Origin: Herbaspirillum sp. DW155
Lineage (GTDB): Bacteria > Pseudomonadota > Gammaproteobacteria > Burkholderiales > Burkholderiaceae_D
Direction of reading: 5' to 3'
NCBI RefSeq assembly: GCF_037076565.1
Contig: NZ_AP029028.1
Span: 2,170,001-2,234,000 of the forward strand
Length of the DNA: 64,000 nucleotides
How positions within the stretch are numbered: position 1 is the first letter of the stretch; each line of letters begins with the position of its first letter. Position numbers and translations under genes: made by a program. This document shows positions 43,701 through 52,889 of the stretch, in pieces. Under the pieces are notes generated by a model. That model saw only the letters and a program-made list of their open reading frames with translations. It was not told the DNA's origin and did no database searches.

Positions 43701-45424
43701 TTGGCTTCCTTCTTCTCGCCGGCGGCAGGGGCCGCCGGTGCCGGGTCATTGGCCACGATCACGCGGCGCGGGTCCTGGCCGATCAGGCGCATGGGCAGCT
43801 TGCGTTCCACCAGCTGCTTGTAGATGGTGGGATCGATGATGGCGATGTCCTTCTTGCCGGCCGCATGGTCGGCCACCCACTGTGCCACGAAGGCATCGAC
43901 AGTCGGCAGCCACAGCTGCGGTTCTTGCTTGAGGCCGAATTCCATCTCGTCGGCGTGCTCCACCAGGGTCATGGTACGGCGCAGGTAGAAAGGCAGGGCC
44001 TGTTCATAGCGGCCGACCAGGTAGATCGGGGTTTCCGGCTTCAATTCGGCCTGCAGGGCGGGAACGTAGTCCACGCCGGCCGAATAGCGGCCTTGCGGGT
44101 CATGGCCCAGCATCAGCAACTGGCCGGCGACGAAGGCGGTGGCGGCCAGCGAGGTCACGGCCCAGTCCTTGTGCTGGCGCGCCAGACGGATGGCGGCGAT
44201 GCCACCGACGAAGAAGATCAGGGCACCCGCATACAGGTAAGGCACGTGGGCCTGGATCAGCGGCAGCGAATAGGCATCCTTGGCCAGCGAGGGCACGCGC
44301 GGGATGAAGGCCAGCGCCACCGCCGAGGGCAGCGCTACCAGAGAACCGGCCCAGGCCAGCGCCTTGTAGTCGGCTTCTTCGAGGTAGCAGGCGATCAGCA
44401 GTGCCAGCGCCGGGAAGATCGGCAGGATGTAGGAAGGCAGCTTGGAGTCCGAAATGCTGAAGAACACGAAGATGAATACCGCCCACACCAGCAGCAGCCG
44501 CTTGGGCTGGAAGCGGCCACCGTTCAGGCTGTTGTAGCCGGCGGTGTCGCGCTGTTCGCGGGTGCCTTTCCAGAGGCTCTGGAAGAACACGCCCAGCCAG
44601 GGAATGATGCCCAGCACCAGAATCGGGATGAAGTAGTACCAAGGGCCGGTACGGCTATGAATCTTGGTGGTGAAACGCTGGAAATGCTCGTGGATGAAGA
44701 AGAACTGCGGGAATTCCGGATTGCGCAGCGACACCGCCACGAACCAGGGCGTACAGATCGCAAAGAACAGCAGCAGGCCCTTGAACAGGTGCAGCCGCTT
44801 CCAGATCGCCCAGTCGCGCGCGAAGATCGAATAGAGCACCAGCACCGCACCGGGCAGGACGATACCGATCAGCCCCTTGGACAGCACCGCCAGCGCCATC
44901 CCGGCCCAGCACAGCAGCATCCAGTTGCGCTGGCCCTCGCGGGAGACGCCGTTGCGCTGCGCCATCAGCAGGGAGCACAGGGCGATGGTCATCATGCCCG
45001 ACAAGCCCATGTCCAGCGTATTGATGTGGCCCATGCCAGCCCAGAAGAAGCTGGAGGCCAGCACCAGGGCGGCGTAGAAGCCGACGCGGCCATTGAAGAC
45101 GCGGGTGCCGGAATAAGCCGCCAGGCCGATGCCCAGGAGGCCGCACAGGCCCGTCCACAGGCGTGCCTGCCATTCACCCAGGCCAAACAGCTCGAAGGTG
45201 ATGGCATTCATCCAGGTTTGCAGGGGCGGCTTTTCGAAGTACTTGATGCCGTTCAGTCGGGTCGTGATCCAGTCCTGCGTGGCCACCATCTCGCGCGCCA
45301 TTTCGGCGTAGCGGCCTTCATCGGTGGGCACCAGCACACGGGCGCCCAGCATCCAGAACCAGACCAGCAGGAAAAGAATGATCAGCGTCCAGATGAACGC
45401 CTTGGATTTGTACAGTTCGCGCAT
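43697..45424 (-). CDS. arnT: Lipid A L-Ara4N transferase ArnT
   Basis: ArnT (575 residues from MRELYKSKAF at 45424) moves L-Ara4N from undecaprenyl phosphate onto lipid A phosphates on the periplasmic face, which lowers negative charge and gives polymyxin resistance. The GT83/PMT family N-terminus is clear: VLVPTDEGRYAEMAREMVATQDWITTRLNGIKYFEKPPLQTWMNA. FSISDSKLPSYILPIFPALALLIA is also conserved. About a dozen membrane helices and a C-terminal periplasmic domain follow. The longer frame to 45577 has no homology. Confidence 0.94.
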   Translation of the reverse strand: MRELYKSKAFIWTLIILFLLVWFWMLGARVLVPTDEGRYAEMAREMVATQDWITTRLNGIKYFEKPPLQTWMNAITFELFGLGEWQARLWTGLCGLLGIGLAAYSGTRVFNGRVGFYAALVLASSFFWAGMGHINTLDMGLSGMMTIALCSLLMAQRNGVSREGQRNWMLLCWAGMALAVLSKGLIGIVLPGAVLVLYSIFARDWAIWKRLHLFKGLLLFFAICTPWFVAVSLRNPEFPQFFFIHEHFQRFTTKIHSRTGPWYYFIPILVLGIIPWLGVFFQSLWKGTREQRDTAGYNSLNGGRFQPKRLLLVWAVFIFVFFSISDSKLPSYILPIFPALALLIACYLEEADYKALAWAGSLVALPSAVALAFIPRVPSLAKDAYSLPLIQAHVPYLYAGALIFFVGGIAAIRLARQHKDWAVTSLAATAFVAGQLLMLGHDPQGRYSAGVDYVPALQAELKPETPIYLVGRYEQALPFYLRRTMTLVEHADEMEFGLKQEPQLWLPTVDAFVAQWVADHAAGKKDIAIIDPTIYKQLVERKLPMRLIGQDPRRVIVANDPAPAAPAAGEKKEAK

Positions 45425-45480
45425 TGACAGCGGTTCCTTGTTGCGTGTTCTTGGGTTTCTTGTCGCGGCAGGTGCCGGCG

Positions 45481-45861
45481 TCAGGCTTTGGGCGGGATGA
45501 TCAGCGCCAGTGCCACCTTGCGCCCTTCGGCCATGAGAATGTTGTAGGTCCGGCAGGCGGCCTGGTTGTCCATGCATTCCACGCCGATGCGGCGTGCGGT
45601 CAGCACCGTGGTCAGCTTGGGATGGACGAAGCGCTGGCGCTCGCCCGTGCCCAGGATCACCACGTCGGGCGCGGTGGCATCGATCTGGGCGAAATGCTCG
45701 GTGGTGAGTGCCTCGAAGCTGGTCACCGGCCAGGCCACCGGCTCGCTTTCTGGCAGGACCAGCAGACTGTCGGTGAAACGGATGGCATTGAGCTCGACAC
45801 CGTCCTCATCATAGGCGGTGACGGTCTGGTATTGCTTGGTTTCGGTCGAATGGAGCTTCAT
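45481..45861 (-). CDS. Mth938-like (DUF498) domain protein
   Basis: This 126-residue protein belongs to the Mth938/NDUFAF3-like family: FTDSLLVLPESEPVAWPV, PDVVILGTGERQRFVHPKLTTVLTARRIGVECMDNQAACRTYNILMAEGRKVALALI. The biochemical function of the bacterial members is not established. It lies 56 bases upstream of arnT in the same direction, and could be the first gene of the arn transcript or merely adjacent. Confidence 0.85.
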   Translation of the reverse strand: MKLHSTETKQYQTVTAYDEDGVELNAIRFTDSLLVLPESEPVAWPVTSFEALTTEHFAQIDATAPDVVILGTGERQRFVHPKLTTVLTARRIGVECMDNQAACRTYNILMAEGRKVALALIIPPKA

Positions 45862-46252
45862 CGCAGATGGGCAGGATGGGTTACAGGCGGCCCCGCGGGG
45901 GCAAACGGCCGGCGCATGATGTCATCTCGACATGCATTGAGGCAACGCGGCCGTAAAGTGCGCCATTGTAGCCGTTTCCGACCCCGGCGCACGCCTATTT
46001 GATTGATAAAATGCTTAGCTTTGGGCAAAATGGCCGGTTCCCGGCAAGCCCGTGGGGCGCCGCCAGGCTCTTTGCAAGTGCATTGCACTGCACTGCAAGA
46101 GCCGCGGAGATGCAGGGAAATGACGGCTGGCGTGGTAATGGAGAGAACCGGAGGCCAAAGGTTCCGGTCCGGCGCATGCAGGCCGATGAAGCACGGCGGG
46201 CACAGGCTGAGATGGAGAAGGCGCCCGCCGCGAAACGATTAGAGGAAGAGCT
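45862..46252. other. Divergent gap between the Mth938 gene and alaA
   Basis: Nearly 390 bases lie between two divergent genes, so it probably holds both promoters. A TAAAAT at 46007-46012 is a possible -10 for alaA, but no matching -35 is visible. Small open frames over 45999-46427 overlap the alaA start in another frame and look like chance. Confidence 0.45.
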
Positions 46253-47482
46253 GTGCGACCGATTCAGAAATCCAAGAAGCTGGCAGATGTGTGTTACGAC
46301 ATTCGTGGTCCCGTGCTGGAAAAAGCGCGTCAGATGGAGGAAGAGGGCCACAAGATCATCAAGCTCAACATCGGCAACCTGGCCGCCTTTGGCTTCGATG
46401 CCCCCGACGAGATCGTGCAGGACATGATCCGCAACATGGGCAATGCTTCCGGCTATACCGATTCCAAGGGCCTGTTCGCGCCGCGCAAGTCGGTCATGCA
46501 CTACACCCAGCAAAAGAAGATCGAGGGCGTCACCATCGATGACATCTACCTGGGCAATGGCGCCTCCGAACTGATCGTCATGAGCGTGAACGCATTGCTC
46601 AACACCGGCGACGAAGTGCTGGTGCCGTCGCCCGACTACCCGCTGTGGACGGCTGCCGTGAGCCTGTCCGGCGGCACCCCGGTGCATTACGTCTGCGACG
46701 AGCAGCAAGGCTGGCAGCCCGACATCGCCGACATCAAGAAGAAGATCACCCCCAATACCAAGGCCATCGTCGTCATCAACCCCAACAATCCGACCGGGGC
46801 GCTGTATTCGGTGGACGTGTTGAAGGAAATCATTGAACTGGCGCGCCAGCACCAGCTGATCATCCTGGCTGACGAGATCTACGACAAGGTGCTCTACGAC
46901 GGCAATACCCACACCTCGCTGGCTTCGCTGGCCGATGATGTGCTGTTCATCACGTTCAACGGCCTGTCGAAGAACTATCGTTCCTGCGGCTACCGTGCCG
47001 GCTGGATGGTGGTCTCCGGCGAAAAGAAGCATGCGCGCGACTACATCGAAGGCCTGAACATGCTGGCCTCGATGCGCCTGTGCGCCAATGCGCCCGGCCA
47101 GTTCGCCATCCAGACCGCGCTGGGCGGCTACCAGAGCATCAATGACCTGGTGGGCCCGAATGGCCGCCTGACCAAGCAGCGCGATCTGGCGCACAAGCTG
47201 CTCACCGATATCCCCGGCGTGACCTGCGTCAAGCCCAAGTCGGCGCTGTACATGTTCCCGCGCCTGGATCCCGAGATTTATCCGATCAAGGATGACCAGG
47301 AGTTCGCCTACGAGCTGCTGGCCGAGGAAAAAGTGCTGATCGTGCAGGGCACCGGCTTCAATTGCCCCACGCCGGACCACTTCCGCGTGGTGTTCCTGCC
47401 CAATACCGACGACCTGACCGAATCCATGGGCCGCATCGCCCACTTCCTGGAAGGCTATCGTCGCCGTCACGGCACCGCCTGA
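46253..47482 (+). CDS. alaA: Alanine transaminase AlaA-type aminotransferase
   Basis: This 409-residue PLP aminotransferase (GTG start, GAGGAAGAG upstream) closely resembles E. coli AlaA, which makes alanine from pyruvate and glutamate. Matching blocks are IQKSKKLADVCYDIRGPVLEKARQMEEEGHKI, LNIGNLAAFGFDAPDEIVQDMI, ASGYTDSKGLF, INPNNPTGALYS, LADEIYDKVLYD and the lysine motif FNGLSKNYR. It stands upstream of hom with a 71-base gap and may be co-transcribed. Methionine- or valine-related aminotransferase roles cannot be excluded. Confidence 0.92.
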   Translation: MRPIQKSKKLADVCYDIRGPVLEKARQMEEEGHKIIKLNIGNLAAFGFDAPDEIVQDMIRNMGNASGYTDSKGLFAPRKSVMHYTQQKKIEGVTIDDIYLGNGASELIVMSVNALLNTGDEVLVPSPDYPLWTAAVSLSGGTPVHYVCDEQQGWQPDIADIKKKITPNTKAIVVINPNNPTGALYSVDVLKEIIELARQHQLIILADEIYDKVLYDGNTHTSLASLADDVLFITFNGLSKNYRSCGYRAGWMVVSGEKKHARDYIEGLNMLASMRLCANAPGQFAIQTALGGYQSINDLVGPNGRLTKQRDLAHKLLTDIPGVTCVKPKSALYMFPRLDPEIYPIKDDQEFAYELLAEEKVLIVQGTGFNCPTPDHFRVVFLPNTDDLTESMGRIAHFLEGYRRRHGTA

Positions 47483-47553
47483 TCCGTTTTGCACTACCCG
47501 TCACGCATGCCCGTTGCGGCGTGGCGGTCTTTTTCACCAACCACGAAGACAAT

Positions 47554-48864
47554 ATGAAATCCATCAAAGTAGGTTTGCTCGGCATCGGCACCGTGGGTTC
47601 CGGTACTTTCAATGTTCTCCAGCGCAACCAGCAAGAGATTGCGCGCCGTGCAGGCCGGGGCATTGAAATTACCATGGTCGCCGCTCGCAATACTGCCCGC
47701 GCGACCGAACTGACCCAGGGAAAAGTCAAGGTCGTCAACGACGGCAATCTGGTGGTGAACGATCCCGAGATCGATATCGTCGTGGAGCTGATCGGCGGCG
47801 ATGACATCGCCCGTGATCTTGTGATGAAAGCCATCGCCAACGGCAAGCACGTGGTCACCGCCAACAAGGCCCTGATCGCCAAGCACGGCAACGAAATCTT
47901 CAAGGCCGCACGTGAAAAGGGCGTCATCGTGGCCTTCGAGGCGGCCGTGGCCGGTGGCATCCCCATCATCAAGGCGCTGCGCGAAGGCTTGTCTGCCAAC
48001 CGCATCCAGTGGGTGGCCGGCATCATCAACGGCACCACCAACTTCATTCTTTCGGAGATGCGCGACAAGGGTCTGGACTTCGATGTGGTGCTCAAGGAAG
48101 CGCAACGCCTGGGCTACGCCGAAGCCGATCCGACCTTCGACATCGAAGGCGTGGACGCGGCCCACAAGCTGACCATCATGGCCTCGATCGCCTTCGGCAT
48201 CCCGGTGCAGTTTGACAAGGCTTACGTGGAAGGCATCACCAGGCTGCAGGCCAGCGACATCACCTATGCCGAGCAACTGGGCTATCGCATCAAGCTGCTG
48301 GGCATCACCCGTCAGACCGCCAAGGGCATCGAGCTGCGTGTGCACCCGACGCTGATCCCGGCGGCGCGGCTGATCGCCAATGTCGAAGGCGCGATGAATG
48401 CGGTGGTGGTGCGTGGCGACGCCGTGGGTGAAGCGCTGTACTACGGCAAGGGCGCCGGTTCCGAGCCGACCGCCTCGGCCGTGATCGCCGACCTGGTGGA
48501 CATCACCCGCCTGGCCACGGCCGATCCGGAACACCATGTGCCCTCGCTGGCCTTCCAGCTCAACGCCATGGCCGACACCCCCGTGCTGCCGATGAGCGAG
48601 GTGGTGACCAGCTACTACCTGCGCATCCGCGTGGCCGACCAGGCTGGCGTGCTGGCCGACGTGACGCGCATCCTGGCCGACTCGACCATCTCCATCGATG
48701 CCATGTTGCAGAAGGAGCCGGCCGAAGGCGAGCAGCAGACCGACATCATCATGCTGACCCACCAGACCCAGGAAAAGAACATCGAGGCAGCCATTGCCAA
48801 GATCGAGGGGCTGTCCACGGTGGTGGGCCCGGTCACCAAGATCCGCCTGGAAGAGCTGAGCTGA
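47554..48864 (+). CDS. hom: Homoserine dehydrogenase
   Basis: Hom (436 residues) reduces aspartate semialdehyde to homoserine in threonine and methionine synthesis. The NAD(P) motif GLLGIGTVGSGTF is at the N-terminus. The catalytic core contains TANKALIAKHG, AAVAGGIPIIKALREGL and INGTTNFILSEM, then LGYAEADPTFDIEG. A C-terminal ACT domain (YYLRIRVADQAGVLADVTRILADSTISIDAML) suggests threonine feedback. The start MKSIKVGLLG at 47554 is preferred to the frame opening at 47362, which lies inside alaA. It ends at a terminator, so thrC is separate. Confidence 0.97.
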   Translation: MKSIKVGLLGIGTVGSGTFNVLQRNQQEIARRAGRGIEITMVAARNTARATELTQGKVKVVNDGNLVVNDPEIDIVVELIGGDDIARDLVMKAIANGKHVVTANKALIAKHGNEIFKAAREKGVIVAFEAAVAGGIPIIKALREGLSANRIQWVAGIINGTTNFILSEMRDKGLDFDVVLKEAQRLGYAEADPTFDIEGVDAAHKLTIMASIAFGIPVQFDKAYVEGITRLQASDITYAEQLGYRIKLLGITRQTAKGIELRVHPTLIPAARLIANVEGAMNAVVVRGDAVGEALYYGKGAGSEPTASAVIADLVDITRLATADPEHHVPSLAFQLNAMADTPVLPMSEVVTSYYLRIRVADQAGVLADVTRILADSTISIDAMLQKEPAEGEQQTDIIMLTHQTQEKNIEAAIAKIEGLSTVVGPVTKIRLEELS

Positions 48865-48897
48865 TTGATGCTCATCGGTCTCGGACGGAGCCAGTAA

Positions 48898-48923
48898 AAA
48901 ACGGAGCCCGCGGGCTCCGTTTT
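48898..48923. terminator. Bidirectional terminator after hom
   Basis: AAAACGGAGCCC (48898-48909) is exactly mirrored by GGGCTCCGTTTT (48912-48923). It lies between hom and the convergent small gene at 48955. Confidence 0.9.
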
Positions 48924-48954
48924 GCGTATCAGGGGCGGCTGGAGCCGCCTGTGA

Positions 48955-49392
48955 TCATTTCTTCAGTTCGAAATTGCAGACCGCCTGCAGCATGGCGTCG
49001 CCCACCGACATCGGCTTGGGCTTGATGAACTCTTGTCCCTTCAGGGCATCGCTGTGGTCACGCTTGTCGCCCTTGCCATCGTTCTCGGCAAAGATGATTT
49101 CGCGCACCAGCTTCATGGTGCCGGCCTTGCAGTTGTACTGGTGCAGGTCCCTGTAGGACTTCAGGGACGGGAAGCTCTTGTCTCCATTGTTGGGGCGCGC
49201 TTCCTTGAAGTTCCACATCGACCAGGCTTCGCGGATGCCACCGGATTCGACGATGGAGTCGGTATCGACCAGCAGTTCGGACGTATCGGTGCCGCCCAGC
49301 GATTGCCAGTTCTCGGCGTGCGCCGGCAGGCTTGCCAGCAGGGCGCCGAACAGGCCGGCCGTGGCCAGCAGGGTCTTGATCTTGTGGTTCAT
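48955..49392 (-). CDS. Small secreted protein, surface-adhesin E-like
   Basis: A 145-residue protein with a Sec signal peptide (MNHKIKTLLATAGLFGALLASLPAHA) and a mature domain starting ENWQSLGGTDTSELLVDTDSIVESGGIREAWSMWNF. The opening pattern, W...L...D..SI...G..R.AW...NF, with later K(S)YRDLHQYNCKAGT, resembles the surface-adhesin protein E family (PF16747-type) of proteobacteria. Two cysteines in the mature part may form a disulfide. The start at 49392 puts the signal peptide first; ATG 49404 adds four residues. It is inserted between hom and thrC on the opposite strand. The function is unknown. Confidence 0.75.
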   Translation of the reverse strand: MNHKIKTLLATAGLFGALLASLPAHAENWQSLGGTDTSELLVDTDSIVESGGIREAWSMWNFKEARPNNGDKSFPSLKSYRDLHQYNCKAGTMKLVREIIFAENDGKGDKRDHSDALKGQEFIKPKPMSVGDAMLQAVCNFELKK

Positions 49393-49703
49393 GCCGTTTT
49401 CCATCCTTTTGAGTGTGAAATGCGTCTTTGATGTAGCCAGTGTGCAAACATTCCCGCCATCCCGGCGGCATTGCACGAAGTGGCGCAGCATAGCCCGGCC
49501 ATGCCAGGCTTTCAAGGGCGGTAACGTTTTATTTCAGCTTGGGCTGGCCGGGTGATGATCCAGTGCAACAACCGCTGCACCCGCCACGGGCGCCCAGACG
49601 GCCTTTCTGCCATGCCGCGCTTTTGTGCAGCGCCCGCTGGCCTTATAATCGACGCTTTCCCTCGACTCCACGCTCCCGCCGCCTGCCGGCGCATCCTATC
49701 GAC

Positions 49704-51164
49704 ATGCACTACGTTTCCACCCGCGGTCACGCTGCAACCCCTTCCTTTTCCGACATCCTGCTGGGCGGCCTGGCCCCTGACGGTGGCCTGTACCTGCCGG
49801 CGGTGTATCCGCAGGTCAGCGGCGCCGAGCTGGACCGGTGGCGCACGCTGTCATATGCCGATCTGGCCTTCGAAGTGCTCAAGAAGTTCGCCACCGACAT
49901 TCCCGAAGCCGACCTGAAGGCACTGGCCCACAAGACCTATACCGCCGACGTCTACCGCAACACCCGCGCCGGTGAGGATGCCAGCCAGATCACCCCGTTG
50001 CGCACCCTGCAGGAAGAAGGCGGCAAGAAGCTGGTGCTGCAAAGCCTGTCCAACGGCCCGACGCTGGCCTTCAAGGACATGGCCATGCAACTGCTGGGCA
50101 ACCTGTTCGAATATGCGCTGGCCAAGAAGGGCGCGGAGTTGAATATCGTCGGCGCCACTTCCGGTGACACCGGCAGCGCCGCCGAATACGCCATGCGCGG
50201 CAAGAAGGGCATCCGCGTCTTCATGCTGTCGCCGCACAAGAAGATGAGCGCCTTCCAGACGGCGCAGATGTTCAGCCTGCAAGACCCCAACATCTTCAAC
50301 CTGGCTGTCGAAGGCGTCTTCGACGACTGCCAGGATATCGTCAAGGCCATCTCCAATGACCTGGAGTACAAGGCGGCCAAGAAGATCGGCACCGTCAACT
50401 CGATCAACTGGGCGCGCGTGGTGGCGCAGGTGGTGTACTACTTCCGTGGCTATCTGGCCGCGACCACCAGCAATGACCAGAAGGTGTCCTTCACCGTCCC
50501 CTCGGGCAACTTCGGCAACATTTGCGCCGGCCACATCGCGCGCATGATGGGCCTGCCCATCGACAAGCTGGTGGTGGCCACCAACGAGAACGACGTGCTG
50601 GACGAATTCTTCCGCACCGGCATCTACCGCGTGCGCAAGTCGGCCGAGACCTACCACACCAGCAGCCCCAGCATGGACATCAGCAAGGCCTCCAACTTCG
50701 AGCGCTTCGTCTACGACCTGCTGGGCCGTGACAGTGCCCGCGTGAAGTCCCTGTTCAACAAGGTAGAGACTGAAGGCGGCTTTGACCTGAGCGGCCAGGC
50801 CGGCAGCGACGGCAATGAATTCGCCAGCGTGATCCGGTATGGCTTTGCGTCCGGCAAGTCCACCCATGCCGACCGCCTGGAGACCATCCGCTTCGCCGAA
50901 AAGACCTACGGCATCACGGTCGATACCCACACCGCCGACGGCATCAAGGTGGCGCGCGAGCATCTGACCCCGGGCGTGACCATGATCGTGCTGGAGACGG
51001 CCTTGCCGGCCAAGTTCAATGAAACCATCCGCGAAGCCCTGGGCCGCGATGCCGATCGTCCGGCCGGGTTCGAGAACATCGAGGCGCTGCCGCAGCGTTT
51101 CGAGGTGATGCCGGCCGATGCTGCACGGGTGAAGGCTTACGTGGCCGAACACACCGGTCTGTAA
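49704..51164 (+). CDS. thrC: Threonine synthase
   Basis: ThrC (486 residues) is the PLP enzyme that makes threonine from O-phosphohomoserine. MHYVSTRGHAATPSFSDILLGGLAPDGGLYLPAVYP at the start, the PLP lysine in SNGPTLAFKDMAMQLLGN, GATSGDTGSAAEYAM and VPSGNFGNICAGHIARMMGLPI are all conserved. The frame is open to 49539 upstream but family homology starts at 49704. It follows hom with the small secreted gene in between and is closed by its own terminator. Confidence 0.97.
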   Translation: MHYVSTRGHAATPSFSDILLGGLAPDGGLYLPAVYPQVSGAELDRWRTLSYADLAFEVLKKFATDIPEADLKALAHKTYTADVYRNTRAGEDASQITPLRTLQEEGGKKLVLQSLSNGPTLAFKDMAMQLLGNLFEYALAKKGAELNIVGATSGDTGSAAEYAMRGKKGIRVFMLSPHKKMSAFQTAQMFSLQDPNIFNLAVEGVFDDCQDIVKAISNDLEYKAAKKIGTVNSINWARVVAQVVYYFRGYLAATTSNDQKVSFTVPSGNFGNICAGHIARMMGLPIDKLVVATNENDVLDEFFRTGIYRVRKSAETYHTSSPSMDISKASNFERFVYDLLGRDSARVKSLFNKVETEGGFDLSGQAGSDGNEFASVIRYGFASGKSTHADRLETIRFAEKTYGITVDTHTADGIKVAREHLTPGVTMIVLETALPAKFNETIREALGRDADRPAGFENIEALPQRFEVMPADAARVKAYVAEHTGL

Positions 51165-51184
51165 TCGCTGCCGCTTGGTTCTGT

Positions 51185-51219
51185 ACGCCGTCCGCGCCAT
51201 TGGCCCGGACGGCGTTTTT
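51185..51219 (+). terminator. Terminator of thrC
   Basis: ACGCCGTCCG (51185-51194) pairs with CGGACGGCGT (51206-51215), capped by GCC / GGC, and is followed by a T-run to 51219. It separates thrC from moeA. Confidence 0.87.
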
Positions 51220-51320
51220 CATCGGGCGCAGGGGAGGGCTGATTGCATTAGAATGTCGGGTCGCTGTATCGACCAGAAAACAACGCTGACCCGTTATCCG
51301 ATCTCCACGTCAAGCCTGCC

Positions 51321-52610
51321 ATGTCTTCCTCTGCCCATTCTTCTGCCCCCGCGTCCTCTGACAAGCCGGCCCGCGCGCCCATGCAAAGTGTCAGCCAGGC
51401 GCTCGACACCTTGCTGACCGCCGCCGTGCCGATCCAAGAGAGCGAGACCGTCGATACCCTCGACGCTTGCGGCCGCGTGCTGGCCGAGCCGGTCACGGCC
51501 ACCATCAACGTGCCGGGCATGGACAATTCGCAGATGGATGGCTACGCGGTGCGTGCGGCGGATTGTGCTTCGGGTGAAGTACGGTTGCGCGTCTCCCAGC
51601 GCATCCCGGCCGGGCAGGTTGGCCAGCCGCTGGAGCCTGGCACGGCGGCTCGCATTTTCACCGGCGCCATGATGCCCGAGGGGGCCGATGCCGTGGTCAT
51701 GCAGGAAGCCTGCGAAGCCGATGGCGAGCACGTGGTGATCCGCCATGCGCCCAAGGCCGGCGAGTGGGTCCGCACCATTGGTGAAGACATCCGCCAGGGC
51801 AGCACCATCCTCGCCGCCGGCACACGCTTGCGTGCGCAGGATCTGGGTCTGGCAGCTTCCATAGGGCAGGCCCGGCTGCAGGTGGTGCGTCCGGTGCGCG
51901 TGGCGGTGTTCTTCACCGGCGATGAACTGACCATGCCGGGCCAGCCGCTGAAACCGGGCGGCATCTACAATTCCAACCGTTTCTTGCTGCGCGGCCTGCT
52001 GCAGAAGCTGGGTTGCCATGTCAGCGATTTCGGCATCGTCCCGGACAGCCTGGACGCCACCCGCCAGACCCTGCGCCAGGCAGCGCGCGAGCATGACCTC
52101 ATCATCACCAGCGGCGGCGTCTCGGTGGGGGAAGAGGATCATGTGAAGCCTGCTGTCGAAGCCGAAGGGCGCCTGAACATGTGGCAGATCGCCATGAAGC
52201 CCGGGAAGCCGCTGGCGTTCGGCCAGGTGCGGCGCGGGCAAGGGGCGGGTGAACAGGGAAGTGAAGCTTTCTTCCTGGGATTGCCGGGCAATCCGGTGTC
52301 TTCTTTCGTGACCTTCCTGCTGTTCGTGCGCCCTTTCATACTGCGGTTGCAGGGATTGCCGCGCGAGGCCGTGCTGCCCCAGCCGGTGGCCATGCGCGCC
52401 GACTTCGACTGGCCCCGCGCCGACCGCCGCCAGGAATTCCTGCGCGTGCGCCGCAATGCCCGGGGCGGACTGGATCTGTTCCCCAGCCAGGGCTCGGCGG
52501 TGCTGACCTCGACTGTCTGGGCCGATGGCCTGATCGACAATCCGCCGGGGCAGACCATCGCCGCCGGTGACACCGTGCAGTTCCTGGCCTTCGACCATCT
52601 GCTGAACTGA
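51321..52610 (+). CDS. moeA: Molybdopterin molybdotransferase MoeA
   Basis: MoeA (429 residues) inserts molybdate into adenylylated molybdopterin. Conserved blocks include VPGMDNSQMDGYAVRA, GTAARIFTGAMMPEGADAVVMQE, VFFTGDEL, GGIYNSNRFLLRGLL, IITSGGVSVGEEDHVK and LGLPGNPVSSFVTF. An Ala/Ser-rich N-terminal extension of about 20 residues precedes the core. moaD follows after 20 bases, so the two form an operon. Confidence 0.96.
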   Translation: MSSSAHSSAPASSDKPARAPMQSVSQALDTLLTAAVPIQESETVDTLDACGRVLAEPVTATINVPGMDNSQMDGYAVRAADCASGEVRLRVSQRIPAGQVGQPLEPGTAARIFTGAMMPEGADAVVMQEACEADGEHVVIRHAPKAGEWVRTIGEDIRQGSTILAAGTRLRAQDLGLAASIGQARLQVVRPVRVAVFFTGDELTMPGQPLKPGGIYNSNRFLLRGLLQKLGCHVSDFGIVPDSLDATRQTLRQAAREHDLIITSGGVSVGEEDHVKPAVEAEGRLNMWQIAMKPGKPLAFGQVRRGQGAGEQGSEAFFLGLPGNPVSSFVTFLLFVRPFILRLQGLPREAVLPQPVAMRADFDWPRADRRQEFLRVRRNARGGLDLFPSQGSAVLTSTVWADGLIDNPPGQTIAAGDTVQFLAFDHLLN

Positions 52611-52630
52611 CTCTCAAGGAATTTTCCTTC

Positions 52631-52888
52631 ATGAAAATCGAACTCCGTTTCTTCGCCAGCGTGCGCGAAGCCCTACAGACCGCGCAGGAAGTGGTCGAGC
52701 TGCCGGCCAGCGTCAAGACCGTCGGCGACGTGCGCGCCTTCCTGATGGGCCGGGGCGGTCTGTGGGCCGAGGTGCTGGGACCGGAAAAGAACCTGCGCAT
52801 GGCCTATGACCACGAAATGACCGAAGCCGATACCGAAATCGCCGATGGCGGCGAAGTGGCCTTCTTCCCGCCGGTCACCGGAGGCTGA
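52631..52888 (+). CDS. moaD: Molybdopterin synthase small subunit MoaD
   Basis: MoaD (85 residues) is the ubiquitin-like sulfur carrier of molybdopterin synthase. The C-terminal VAFFPPVTGG with the essential Gly-Gly end is intact, and the beta-grasp start is KIELRFFASVREAL. CAAGGAATTTTCC precedes the ATG. Its partner MoaE is not next to it but 2.2 kb downstream. Confidence 0.96.
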   Translation: MKIELRFFASVREALQTAQEVVELPASVKTVGDVRAFLMGRGGLWAEVLGPEKNLRMAYDHEMTEADTEIADGGEVAFFPPVTGG

Positions 52889-52889
52889 G

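Noticed and set aside
45999..46427. 142-codon frame overlapping the alaA start
   Set aside because: It overlaps well-supported alaA in another frame and has no family resemblance.
51220..51320. Molybdenum cofactor riboswitch before moeA
   Set aside because: Only about 100 bases lie between the thrC terminator and moeA, and no extended stem pattern is visible.
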